Positions 34,267 through 45,496 of a stretch of DNA of 64,000 bases are shown here, in pieces (position 1 is the stretch's first letter; each line of letters opens with the position of its first letter). A model generated the notes under the pieces. That model ran no database searches. It worked only from the letters and a program-made list of their open reading frames with translations, and was not told where the DNA came from. Origin of the DNA: Cunninghamia lanceolata. Taxonomy: Eukaryota; Streptophyta; Pinopsida; Cupressales; Cupressaceae. Where the stretch lies: the NCBI GenBank assembly GCA_027924645.1, contig BSBN01000242.1, positions 1-64,000 on the forward strand, read 5' to 3'. The position numbers and the translations under genes were made by a program.

Positions 34267-34814
34267 TGATGCAGGGACTTCCGAAGGTCGTAACTTTTGA
34301 TTCAGATGTGGGTTTGGGCTGAAATTTTATAGGTGGATGCGTTATGAGGTGGCATGTGGATTCCCAACCCACTCTAGTCGATTGGACCCCATTTTGGCAC
34401 TTTTTCAGGGCTTGAAACTTTCATCTTGGCCCTCAAAATGGCAATTTAGTGTTTTTTCCTAGTTTTTTAAAAGTTGCTTTTGTTAATAACTCAAAACTCA
34501 TGTTTCAAATTTAGGTTGTTAGTTGGCTTTTTGTCCTACCTTAGTTTTAGGAAGTTTTTGGGAAAAAATTGGATTCTCAAGATATGCATGTAAAATTACC
34601 TAAAATGGCAAAATCTGACAATTGTCGAAATCTGGCAAAGAAGGTAATTTTTTGATTTTTTTGTTTTTCTTGGATATAAGAGAGTTTTCTCTCATTGTAG
34701 CAGCAGAGTTGGTGAATAGAAGTTTTTTTTTATTTTTTCCAGTTTTCCAAATCTTTGGCTCTCACACATGATTAATGGCACAATTCTATTGAGTGTATGT
34801 TTTTGGCTACATCA
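34267..34814 (+). repeat. 3' LTR of the chromovirus
   Basis: 548 bp, starts TGATGCAGGG and ends GGCTACATCA. It differs from the 5' copy at scattered sites, mostly transitions. Confidence 0.92.
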
Positions 34815-34819
34815 ATTTT

Positions 34820-35080
34820 GAAACATTTTCATTTACAATATCATGGTCAATTTCATTCGTATCTAATATTTCATTATATTCAACATTAACACCTTCAATT
34901 TGCATGTCATTAGATGGTAAAGAAGAAGCTTCACCTTGATGAGCATCCACCAAACCCGGTCTTACAATCCTCTTCCTTGCTCTATCTTTTTCCCTAATTG
35001 CTTCAATTTCCTCCAATGTAACTTTCCTCCTTTTTGCTTTACGACAACTATTACTCCCTATTAGGGGAACAAAAATATCA
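34820..35080 (-). pseudogene. Transposase-like remnant, upstream part
   Basis: The minus-strand frame encodes a basic stretch (VTLEEIEAIREKDRARKRIV) followed by an acidic one (YNEILDTNEIDHDIVNENV) that runs into the chromovirus. Removing the element and one ATTTT brings it next to the broken frames at 29106-28280. The basic-then-acidic N-terminus resembles that of the plus-strand gene at 38958. Confidence 0.42.
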
Positions 35081-35229
35081 CCCTAATGATTCTAACAAAA
35101 AAAATTTGTGTCCAAAAGTGCATAAAAATATTTTTTTTTACTATAACAGGTAGAGATCACGAGATTTTTAACAGCAGAGGGTATGTGGGCACAGTTGCTA
35201 GGCCCAATAATATTCTTTTTGCCTTTTTC

Positions 35230-35395
35230 TGGCTTTTACATAATGAATATCTATTTTTAAAATGGATATACATTACCTAAAGCCCAATTCTTTGGGCAAT
35301 GGATATCTAGGTAACAGATATCTATTCTAGAAAATGGATATCCATTCTAGAAAATGGATATCCATTCTGTAAAACAGACATCCGTTATGTTTTCT
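35230..35395. repeat. Short repeats of the palindrome ATGGATATCCAT
   Basis: AATGGATATCCATTCTAGA occurs twice in tandem (about 35334-35373), with diverged copies on either side (AACAGATATCTATTCTAG, AACAGACATCC). Each unit contains a 12-bp palindrome. No gene. Confidence 0.65.
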
Positions 35396-37500
35396 TATGT
35401 TAACAAAACCAAAACTTATGTGTGGTTGAAAGAAGGTGGTGAACAAAACCAAATGACTTATTGGAGACATTGCCAAGGGTGTTGATGGCACAATAGAGAT
35501 TTCAAGTGGCAAAGACACTAGTGTAACCTATGAAAATTTTATAGGGATCATATAGGATATCATGTACAATATACATATTAAGGAATGCATCATGAAACTT
35601 GGTATGGGTATGTGAGACTAGTAGATTTTCTTGGTTGGAAGAGGCCAAGTGTAGGAAAGAAGAGGAATTCACCAAGGTGTAGATGGACTAGAAAATCTAG
35701 ATTAAAGGATATTGACATAGTCTATGATGACACTTGAAAGGATAAAAGACTAGCATGGGAAATAGGTGGATAAAAGATATATGAACCAATAAAAAAGAAA
35801 ATCTATGAGATTGTGGTCAACACACAATGGACATAGACCCATCAAAGAATGGAATAGTAAGGGTAGGAAGGCAAGAGAGGTAACAAAAAATGGCCATAAG
35901 AAGATGTAGATTGAAGGGAATAATGACATATTTTGTGCTTATAGATTTTTGGTGACACAACCAACATTAGGTAAAGAGGAGGAATAGTTTCCCTATAAGA
36001 AACAAGTGATTGTTCCATAGATCAATGGAGTTATGGCTAGATAATCGACTCTAAATAACTCCACAAATCCATTTGATAAAGGATAAGTCAAAATGTCATA
36101 TGCCAAAGGATTGTGAAATATTTTAGTAGTGTCATATTTTGGTTGAACACTTTGTGCATGAGTATCAATATATCATTCTAGATTGTCAATCCTAGGAATG
36201 AGGTAGTTCAAATAAGGTGAAATATCATTTTCAGCATGTCTCAAACTCACATGTGAATGCCTTGTGTCATATGTAACAATGGTGGAGGGTGTCAAAGATA
36301 TATTATCAACTAATGCCACCTTCTCCTCACATATACCAAGAAAAAATTGTAAAAGATCCTCATGTTGTTATTCATTCTTAAGTATGTCTATACCATGTGC
36401 AAGATGGGATATAAGAGGAGGTACTTCATAAGTACTTAAAGATATGACATGTGAAAGTATGAATGGATCCAAATGGGGGTCTCTAGTAATTTGGTATATC
36501 ATACTGATGCATAGAAAATTAATGGGATCTACTACAAATGGGCCACTAGAAGGAGAAGAAATAAAACCATGAGCAAAATATTGTCTAGGGCCAAGAGCAC
36601 AGTGATCTATGAAAGCACATGACAATGCATGAAAGGATGTATGAGAAGCATGACATGAATTAAATCATTACTTAGTGGTAAAAATTAATGTATCACTAAA
36701 TGTTTGTATCAAAATATAGTCATCATGTATATAAGAATAATTTGAAGATATCAATCATCTAGGGTGAAAGTTCAAAACTGTATCCCACTTTTATAAGAGA
36801 ATGGCCAACACAAACATATTTTTCCAACTTAAACACCAAAAATGTCATATGTATGTTATGAATTTTAAAATGACCTAAACTAATGAAATGTAGAATTTTT
36901 AATGTAGTTTATGCTTGTAATTTTTTAAATTTTTCAAAAAACTAGTCAGATATTTTTTTAAATTTAATTGATGAATTTTAAATGCTCATATTTTTTTTGA
37001 AAAAAGTGACATCAATGGGACGTCAAGAAAAATATAGAAAAATTAATTTTTTTTCTAATTAGTCAACTCAAATATCTAGTGCATGGAAAAAAATTTTTTT
37101 TGCTAAATATATATTCTTTTAAAGTCAATTTTAATTAGAACATAGTAGTTTCCATGGGATGTCAACTTTTTTACATTAATTTTTAAAAACAAAAAAAAAA
37201 CAAAAATACCCTCTTGGAGAGGATTCCATTCTCTAGTGAAGCATATAATTTTCAAATTTTTTGAATATGTTTTGCCTATTGATATCTATTTTTTAATCAG
37301 CTTCATGTTTGATGGGAAAACCTACTTACAATAATTTTTTAAAAAATATATATAAGAAAAAATTCAAAATATGAAAAAAAACATATATCTACAATCTATG
37401 TTCTGAGTACTACAAAAGGGTATTTGTCAATTTTTTAAAAAGTGTATTTTAATGGCAGAAATTAATAGCAGAAGATATTTTTTTTTGAAAACTGTGGGAA
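35396..37500. other. Spacer without supported gene
   Basis: AT-rich. A minus-strand frame at 36368-36625 (85 codons) has no recognised features and no homologous context, so it is not called. The part after 36700 is rich in A and T homopolymers. Confidence 0.5.
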
Positions 37501-37542
37501 AGGGGGGCTGGAGTGCCAAATAGGATGCCACATAAGCAGTTC

Positions 37543-37655
37543 CAGGTGTAACTTTACTGGGTGGTATGGTTCCTTTCAGTAAGGTTACGCCTGTAACTCT
37601 ACGGATGAGTTAAATGAGGGCGGAACCTTACCTCTCGGTAAGGTTCTGCCCAAAC
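37543..37655. repeat. Two adjacent hairpins sharing GTAAGGTT
   Basis: Hairpin 1 pairs AGGTGTAACTTTACTG (37544-37559) with CAGTAAGGTTACGCCT (37577-37592), two mismatches. Hairpin 2 pairs GGGCGGAACCTTAC (37618-37631) with GTAAGGTTCTGCCC (37638-37651), one mismatch, six-base loop. GTAAGGTT followed by two bases and GCC occurs in both. They lie in a GC-richer patch inside very AT-rich DNA. Confidence 0.7.
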
Positions 37656-38091
37656 TAATTTTTTAATTAAAGTTTTATAAATAATTATTTTTAATGTAGA
37701 TTCCGTACAATATAGAATAATAGGGTCAGGACAGCGTCAGCACATGATAGCAGGTAGAGAGAATTTATAGGGCAAATACAAGACAAAAAATTTACAACCA
37801 AGGGTAATTTTTTTTAATAAACAATAATAAAGTTTATTATTTTATAATTGATTTAATTTTATTAGGGTTTAATCTTTTATTTGAGTTAGGTTTAAATTTT
37901 TTTAAGTAGGGTTTAATTTTTTAAAATTATATTTTAGAGTTTAATTCAATTTTTATTTGGGTTTAAATTTTTTAAATACTATTTTAGCATTTTAATTGAA
38001 TTTTTTATTAGGATTTTTAATTGATTTAAAGTAGGGTTTACGTTTTTAAAGTAGGGTTTCATCGATTATTTGTTAGTTAGGATTTCTAAAA

Positions 38092-38930
38092 ATTGACAAA
38101 TACTATACAAATAAACACCTAAATTAATAACAAAAAAATCAATACAAATTAACAAAAAATAAACTTAAATTTATGTGAACTTCCCCATCCATATCCGTGT
38201 ATGCTCTTTCCTCGCGTCGTAAGACAATCTTGGAAATCAGAAACGGTGTGGTTTCATTTATTATTTGTTAATTAGGGTTTCTAAAAATTGACAAATACTA
38301 TACAAATAAACACCTAGATTAATAACAAAAAAATCAATACAAATTAACAAAAAATAAACTTAGATTTATGTGAACTTCCCCATCCATATCCGTGTATGCT
38401 CTTTCCTCACGTTGTAAGATGATCTTGGAAATCAGAAACTGTGTGGTTTCTAAAAATTAACAAATACTATACAAAAAAATTCCTAGATTAATAACAAAAA
38501 AATCAATACAAATTAACAAAAAATAAACTTAAATTTATGTGAACTTCCCTATCCATATCCATGTATGCTCTTTCCTCACGTTGTAAGACAATCTTGGAAA
38601 TAAAAACAATGTGGTTTCATTGATTATTTGTTAATTAGGGTTTCTAAAAATTGACAAATACTATACAAAAAAACTCCTAGATTAATAACAAAAAAATAAA
38701 TACAAATTAACAAAAAATAAACTTAAATTTATGTGAACTTCTCCATCCATATCCGCGTATGCTCTTTCCTCACATCGTAAGACGATCTTGGAAATCAGAA
38801 ATGGTGTGGTTTATGTGCACTTCCTTATCCATATCCATGTATGCTCTTTCCTCGCGTCGTAAGACGATCTTGGAAATAAAAAATGGTGTGGTTTCATTGA
38901 TTATTTGTTGATTAGGGTTTATACATATTT
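38092..38930 (+). repeat. Tandem array (~170-195 bp units) upstream of the transposase-like gene
   Basis: ACAAATACTATACAAA starts units at about 38097, 38289, 38460 and 38652. Each contains AATAACAAAAAAATC, TGAACTTCC, TATGCTCTTTCCTC and CGTAAGA-GATCTTGGAAAT words, and a partial fifth unit lies at 38812-38935. The array stops about 25 bp before the ATG at 38958. It may be a promoter or subterminal repeat block of the element. Confidence 0.8.
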
Positions 38931-38957
38931 GTGCAGGCTCGAATTAAAAGGTAATTT

Positions 38958-41900
38958 GTGATGGGGAACAAAAGGAATAGGTCAAAGATTTTTGATCGAA
39001 GAAGGTTTGATGAAGATAAAAATCTAAGAAGAAGAATTGAGAGAAATTCAACCTTAGAAGGATTGGTTGAACATAGTCAAGAAGCAAAAGATCAAATTAC
39101 TAATGAACAAGAGGAAGAACATCTTGGGATCGATCAAATCGAAGAAGAAATTTAACAAGGTGCATAAAACATTGTGACCGAGGAGGAAAGTGAGAACGAA
39201 ACATATTTTAAGGATATGAAAAATCTGGAAGATTTAGATGAAGATGTGCTTTTTAGTAAGATTTTACCCCAGGAACTGTTACCTGATAGGATAATAAAAC
39301 TTCATTCCAAAAGAATTTGGGATGATTTTTTTGAAGACAAATCTTTGATTGGAAGAGCACAATTATGTGCTAAGTTATTTAGGCAAAAAGAAATGACCCC
39401 TGTTTTGGAGTTGCTAGGGGTTGATAATAGGGAGAAAAAAACAAATCTAGCAAAAAACATAATAGTTGAAAACTTGCAAGAATCTTTGAACTCTATTCAA
39501 AGTACAAGTAGAAAAAGTGATTTAAGTGCAACACACAAGGCATTGATGACTGTGATTTCAAGTAAAAAAATGTCACTAATGAGATAGGTGAAAGTAATTG
39601 GAAAGTTACTGCATGTATCCAGGAAAATTGTTCACAAATATATTTCAAAGAGAACCAAGCTTGATGAAAACATAGAAAAAAAATGGGTAAATATTGTCAG
39701 GGTTCCCAGAAAATATAGAATCCCAGAAGATGTGAAGAAACAAGTCATTGAATATTGGATCAACCACTCTCGTGTTTCCTCTAATAGAAGGGATACTATA
39801 CAAGTAATAGGTGAAGATGGCAAAAAGTATCCTCATCCAAAACATTTTATAGATACAACATAGAGTGAATGTTTTGAAGCATTCAAACAAGAATTTCCAT
39901 AGGTAAAGATATCTCAAAGGGTGTTTGAAAAGTTGCGTCCCTATTTTGTATGCATAAATAAAGTGCGTGAAACTTGTTGTCGAAATCACGTGGAATTTCA
40001 TCTACATATTCAATCATATAAAAAATTGATGGCAATGACTAATCCAAATGTTATCATCCATGCAAGTACAACACAATTTATGAAGTCCCTCTTATGTGAA
40101 AAATAGAAGGTTCCAATGAATTCAGTGTGCAATGTATCAAAAATAGTTGTAAAAATTGTGGAGATTTGAAGAAGCTTCCTCTGATAAAAAATATTGATCA
40201 ATCAATGGAAATTATATGGAAGATATTTGAATATGAGAAATACACAACCAAGTCAGGAGTGGAATCGAAAAAATTGTTATGAAATAAAGTGAATTGCCCT
40301 GCAATGAGTTTTTGAATAAATTTATAGTCTCATATATCCGTACATCCAACATTGTCATGGTGCAAGATGGTAGGTAAATCAGTTTCGTGAGTCAAAGAAT
40401 TGTTTTCCACAAGGTTGTATTCTTTCGATTGTGGATTTTGCTGAGAACTATACATTTAGTCTTCAAACAAAGATTTAGAGTCAGTATTATCATTCAGAGC
40501 AGGTTGCAATCTTTGTAATGTTTGTTATAGACGTGCTGAGTTGCAATTGGATGGTGTACAAAGTAGCCCGCATGAACAAAATATTATCAAAGAGGTTCAT
40601 TTTTATACCAGTGATGATATTGGTCATGATAGAAGCTATGTATCCCATTGTTTTGGAATGTTTTTTGATTATCTGAGACAATGTGGCATACATGCTTCAA
40701 GTCATAGGATTTGGTCAGATGGATGTGCTGGTAAGTGTTGAATTTATTAAATATTTCAAAAAATTTTAAATTATTTCCAACTTTTAATGTTCATTTGTTT
40801 ACTTTATAGGGCAATTCAAATCCTCTAAAGCATTTAATTGGTTGAGCCAACAACATGCAAGATGTTCCATAAAATTTGTGTGGAAGTTTTTTGAAAGTGG
40901 ACATGGAAAAGGTGAGCATCACAGAGTTGGTGCATGTGTGAAACGTGCTCTTCACCAACATGAGCTTGCTGGTAACACCATTCGTAGTGCAAAAGAAATT
41001 GTTGAATGGTGTAAGACTCCTTTTGGGGCTTGTGATGGAATAAGTGGCTCAATAAGTACCAAACACTATTTTTGGGAAGTCAAAGGTATTTCTTGTAATT
41101 CTTGCAGGTCTACATTTATTTATGTTTAGTACATGTACATTTTTCGTTCGTACAAATTTAAATTTCCATGATTGTAGATATCGATCGATCAAATCTCTAT
41201 AATTTTCAAAAGATTGCCAGTAATAGAAGACTTCATCAAGTGATGATGATTGGACATAGTAAACCACTTGCAATCCAAATTAGAGAAAATTCATGTTTTT
41301 GTGTTGATTGCATTGAGAACAATGCAAATGTTCTACAATGTCAACATATTATTGATGGATATGTTTTAGAATGGGAGATGAAATAATTAGTTTCAATGTC
41401 TCCTTATGAAGATGATAATATAGATCTCTATGATCCTTTATACTCAGCTGATTTTGAACATGTATCTGATTTAGTTGTTGCAAGTAAATAAACTATTTAC
41501 ATGTATATTGTTATTCAAATAGTGAATTTGCATGTATATTGATTATTTAAATAGTGAAATTTTGTCTAAATTGTCTAAGTAACTACTTGTATTTGAATTG
41601 ACTTTTGAATCTGTGTATTTGTTGTAGGAGATATCTATTATATCAAGATTTTGGAAAAATTGTGTGTAGCTTATTTTGGATCGACGTTTCGGATCACACT
41701 CCATGATCCATCATCAGGAAGAAAAGAAGAGAATGAGTGAGTTAAAATTGCAGAGATGGTAACTTAAAAAGAGAGAGGGAGAGGGAGGGGTGGGCATGGA
41801 GTGCTGTAATCTAGTTAGGATAATAAATAAAATGAAGTTGAAAATAAAAAAAAGAAAGTGTATAAATCTACAAAACTAAAAGAAAATAATAATAAAAAAT

Positions 41901-42549
41901 TGTACCTATATATCACTATATGAAGACAAAAGTGAGTATAAATACAAAGAAAAGAGTAGATAAGGCCAATAGGGGTCAAAGAGGAAACAAAGGAAGAAAG
42001 GGGTCAAAAATATAGATAAGAGAGCATTTGAAATGCATACAATTAACTATATAAATACAAACATATCAATATCAATATATACATATAGAGAGAGAGAGCA
42101 CAAAAAACATAGGAAGCATAGGACCAAAACAAAGGTCAAGAGAGAATGAAAAATAATAAAATAAGCAGATATCTTTGTTTTGATTGCAGATCCTGATAAT
42201 ACCAAAGGTGTAGATTACTATCTACTCAGATGTACGCAACTAAAATGTAAGTTGACAAAATCTGTGATAGATGGTGATGGACAAGAGTATCCCATTGGAT
42301 CTTTAGTGGTTGAAGGTACTTATTATCAACAAATGAAGATAGATAAAAGTGGTATTATATTTGTTGATTATTTGCCAGGACAAAAAGGTTCTACATTACA
42401 ATCACTTAGTTATAGCAACACGGTTAAATTTGGAAACTTTGCAAAAAATAAGACTTAGCCAACAAAAATGGAAGTTGAGTATTGAAGACCATGAAAGAAT
42501 TTTAGAGATAATAAATGATAGAGAGGATCCAGATTTTATGTACCAATAA
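38958..42549 (+). pseudogene. Transposase-like gene of an unassigned DNA-transposon family, four exons
   Basis: N-terminal basic region (MGNKRNRSKIFDRRRF), acidic region, helix-turn-helix-like SRKIVHKYISKRTKLD, then VIEYWINHSRVSSNRRDT, RNHVEFHLHIQSYKK, CNVCYRRAELQLDGVQ, DDIGHDRSYVSH and, across a splice, IWSDGCAG and QFKSSKAFNWLS, then FESGHGKGEH and ACVKRALHQH. Splice sites: GTAAGT at 40731 to TTTATAG at 40809; GTATTT at 41086 to ATTGTAG at 41177; GTAAAT at 41484 to GATTGCAG at 42189. The joins keep frame (DGCAG-QFK, FWEVK-DIDRS). The last exon ends near DREDPDFMY. In-frame stops (for example 39153, 39585, 39861, 40104, 41384) and frameshifts show decay. The Asp and HGKG motifs suggest an RNase-H-fold DDE enzyme, but I cannot name the superfamily. 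Confidence 0.6.
41681..41718 (-). ncRNA. Hammerhead-like core motif within an intron (candidate)
   Basis: The minus strand reads CCTGATGA, then a stem-loop (GGATCA, loop, TGATCC), then GAAACGTC. This resembles the CUGAUGA, stem II, GAAA and GUC parts of a hammerhead ribozyme. Such cores, ending in CGAAACGTCG, are known in Penelope-like and related retroelements. No pairing was found between the flanks (stem I) and the base before stem II departs from consensus, so activity is doubtful. It may be a fragment of an element inserted in the third intron. Confidence 0.3.
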
Positions 42550-45048
42550 CTAAGTTAAATGTATTTAAATTACATGTTGCACATGCATCGATTTGTATGA
42601 AATATGTTCACAATAAAATGTTACAATTTCTAGAAGTTCCTACACATGCACAAGTTCATTGAAGCTCTTTGATCATTGTATGTAATAGTTTTATTAATTA
42701 GTGCATGTAATTTAATTTGAACCATGTACTTTGAGGCACTATGCTATACAATTTAGTTTCATTATTTACTATATTGGTTACAATAATTTCTATGTCAATA
42801 TGGGATTGAAGACTATATTTTAAAACCTATCAACAAATTAACATGTTTGTAAGTGTTGCACATTTTGAGTTTAAATCTCTTCTACTTGGTTGTAGTATCA
42901 CACATATTCAGCTTAAAGGTATCTTATTTAACATTCTTGGTCATCATAATATTGTTTTTGTTTAATGTTTATGTAACTTATTTATATGTTTAATGTTGAA
43001 TATACAAATATAATTTCCTTTTAATTTCTATTTATTTTAAAAATAGTTTCTAATTTTATGATTTTAAATATTAACCTCATAACCAAATTTGAATATAATA
43101 TTTTAATCAAGAGTGCCTAGTTACAAAATATATATGTGACAGCCCCTTCAAACCATACTATATTTTTTAAAGTGTTTTTAACTTAATAGTTTTAAAGTTT
43201 ATTATTATATAAAAAACTTAGATTGTGACTACTAAATGAGTTTTATTCCAAGTTCTAGATTTCTTAGTAAGACATTTTTTACATGATGAGTCCTAACATG
43301 AGTGCAAATTAAATAGACAAGTGGAAGAGCTAATAGAGAGAGGTCTAATTTAGCCTATAAAGGATTACAATTTTGACCATTATATCAAGATTTGACTCTA
43401 ATTAAACTCCAAATGACTTTTTAAATTCAATCTTGAATGCATTAATTTTATTTTTATTTGTTATAACTTAATAAATAAAAAATAAAAAATAATAAATTTG
43501 TATTTTATTCAATAAATTTGATTGACATATATCATATTGTTGACAAATTAAAACAAGGAATGAAGTATCAAGGACTTTAAACAAACTAACTAATTATAAA
43601 TAGTTTTTAATTGATTAGCATTTATAGTTGATGGAATCATGGATTTGGCTTCCTAATAATGTTACGTAGAGATGATCTTATCCTAGAATAAAGACTATGT
43701 TTATACTGATCTTAAAGAAAAATTAAATCTTTAAATTATTTGGAAACTATAAATAGTTCGGTGTTATATATGTTTGGTGCCCACATTAGAGTATTTAACT
43801 TTATTCACCACCACTTAATTTCAATTACATACTTTCAATATTACACTTTACCTATGATAGTCATTTGAACCTATGAATTCTACTTTAATCCAATATAGTT
43901 CAACTCAAATCCTTCTATTGTCCTCTAGATGGGTGTTTATACATGTTATATAGACTTGAACAATCTTGTCAATGATATTAGAAGTTGTTATAAACCAAAA
44001 AAAAAAAAGAATAATTCAAAGTTCTCTTAAGTTTTATTAGCCATATAAAAACACATGACAAAACTATCAAATTCAATGTAGTGGACACATCCAATGAAAG
44101 ACTAATGAAATACAAATATTTTATAAAAACTATATTTCAATTCACAAGTTTCAATCTGATATAAATTAAATTAAATTATTCATCATTTTTGAAAGTTATT
44201 ACACAACATAATATCTATATTTCCATACATTCCTAACTAAGTATAGGAATACATGTAGAATAACTCTCATCCTTTAAAATAAAGTGATGGTCCTTGATTA
44301 GAAGCTATAAGTATGAATTATGTGAGTATAAGATAGCTTTAATATATTATCATGAATTTAAAACTTTCAAACCAAATCATAGCACTAACTAATAATGGGA
44401 TTGATCTAAGGATTTTTTAAGCAAATGTTTTGTTGTGTATTCCTATGAATGCCTAGGGTGTATTAGACCTAAATTTATTGTAAATTTAAAATTAATAATT
44501 ATACATTCACATTAAAAAAATAAGAAACATTTCAAAAATGCATTGATATTTTTCCACAGGTATAAGTAAATTTATATGCATCTACAAGTAAACATATATA
44601 CACATTTAAACTATAAATTAACTAAAACTTGATTTTATCCAAATTAAGACTTGTATATGAAGGAAAACATCCATACATCTATAACTAAACATCTAAATGT
44701 GCATATACATATCATATATATAAAGAAATAACTAAACATGTAAACTCAAGAACATTAAGTCTAACTACAACATGTAAACTCAACATGTACAAACTCAAAA
44801 ATATCAAGTCTAACTGCAACAAGTAAACTCAACAACATGTAAGTTCTTAATAACATCAAGTCTAACTGCAACATCATGAGAGTTCGGGCAAACATAACAA
44901 AGAATGTGAATGTCTAACTGCAACATCATGACTCATGCCTCCTATGGGCAGAATGGGCCTCACACAACCCAAGACTAGAATGATGAGATGAGCCCTGTCC
45001 TGAGCCCCATGCTTATCCTTGTCCTAAACCTTGTGTATCTAATCTCAT
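42550..45048. other. AT-rich spacer
   Basis: No gene recognised. Short repeats of AACATGTAAACTCAA-type words occur at 44735-44880, just downstream of the minus-strand gene's stop. Confidence 0.55.
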
Positions 45049-45496
45049 TCATCTATGAATATCTGAGTCATGTGTAGATCCCTAAGCATACAAATTATCT
45101 CTATTCAATTAAATTTATATATTAAAAAATATGGAATCTCAAGTACATGTGTTCAAATTTTATACAATTAAATACTTTACCTCGCATCCAGCCTCAATCA
45201 CATCCGGTGTCTGCTGCATAGTGTCATGTCCTAGAACCACTCTAGTCAGTCCTTGATGTAAGATTGATTAAATAAGAGTCAACACACATGATGCACACTA
45301 GACTAAATTTTATAATTTAAATATATTATTTATTTAACAAATAAAATACACTAGATTAAACATAAAATTTAATATATACCTCATTACTAGCAACCTGTGT
45401 AGCTCCATGGATGACCCTCCCAATCCCACTAAGGTCAGATGAATTGAGGGTCATCGCAATGTTTTCCTCAAATAAAAGTCCATGGAATGATCCTGT
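45049..45496 (-). pseudogene. Unrecognised gene, downstream exons
   Basis: The minus-strand frame GSFHGLLFEENIAMTLNSSD, then LSGIGRVIHGATQVASNE, ends at a GTATAT donor (45377). Probable small exons follow: TPDVIEAGCE with a GTAAAG donor (45181-45213) and GSTHDSDIHR to a TGA at 45049. The first frame joins the frame at 52117 without a shift once the copia element and one target duplication are removed. No family is recognised. Exon borders are hypothetical. Confidence 0.42.

Larger units (their letters stand above)
29112..34814 (+). mobile_element. Ty3/gypsy chromovirus with chromodomain
   Basis: A 5.7-kb element: LTRs of 547 and 548 bp, initiator-Met primer site, gag with a CCHC knuckle, protease, RT, RNase H, integrase and a C-terminal chromodomain, then a polypurine tract. 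The domain order RT-RNase H-integrase defines gypsy and the chromodomain defines chromoviruses. Several stops and frameshifts break the polyprotein. It sits in the transposase remnant, with exact 5-bp duplications. Confidence 0.92.

Noticed and set aside
36368..36625. 85-codon minus-strand frame
   Set aside because: No motif, homologous context or splice signals; chance length in this composition.
41681..41718. Calling a functional hammerhead ribozyme
   Set aside because: No stem I pairing was seen and stem II departs from consensus at its base, so only a candidate motif is reported.
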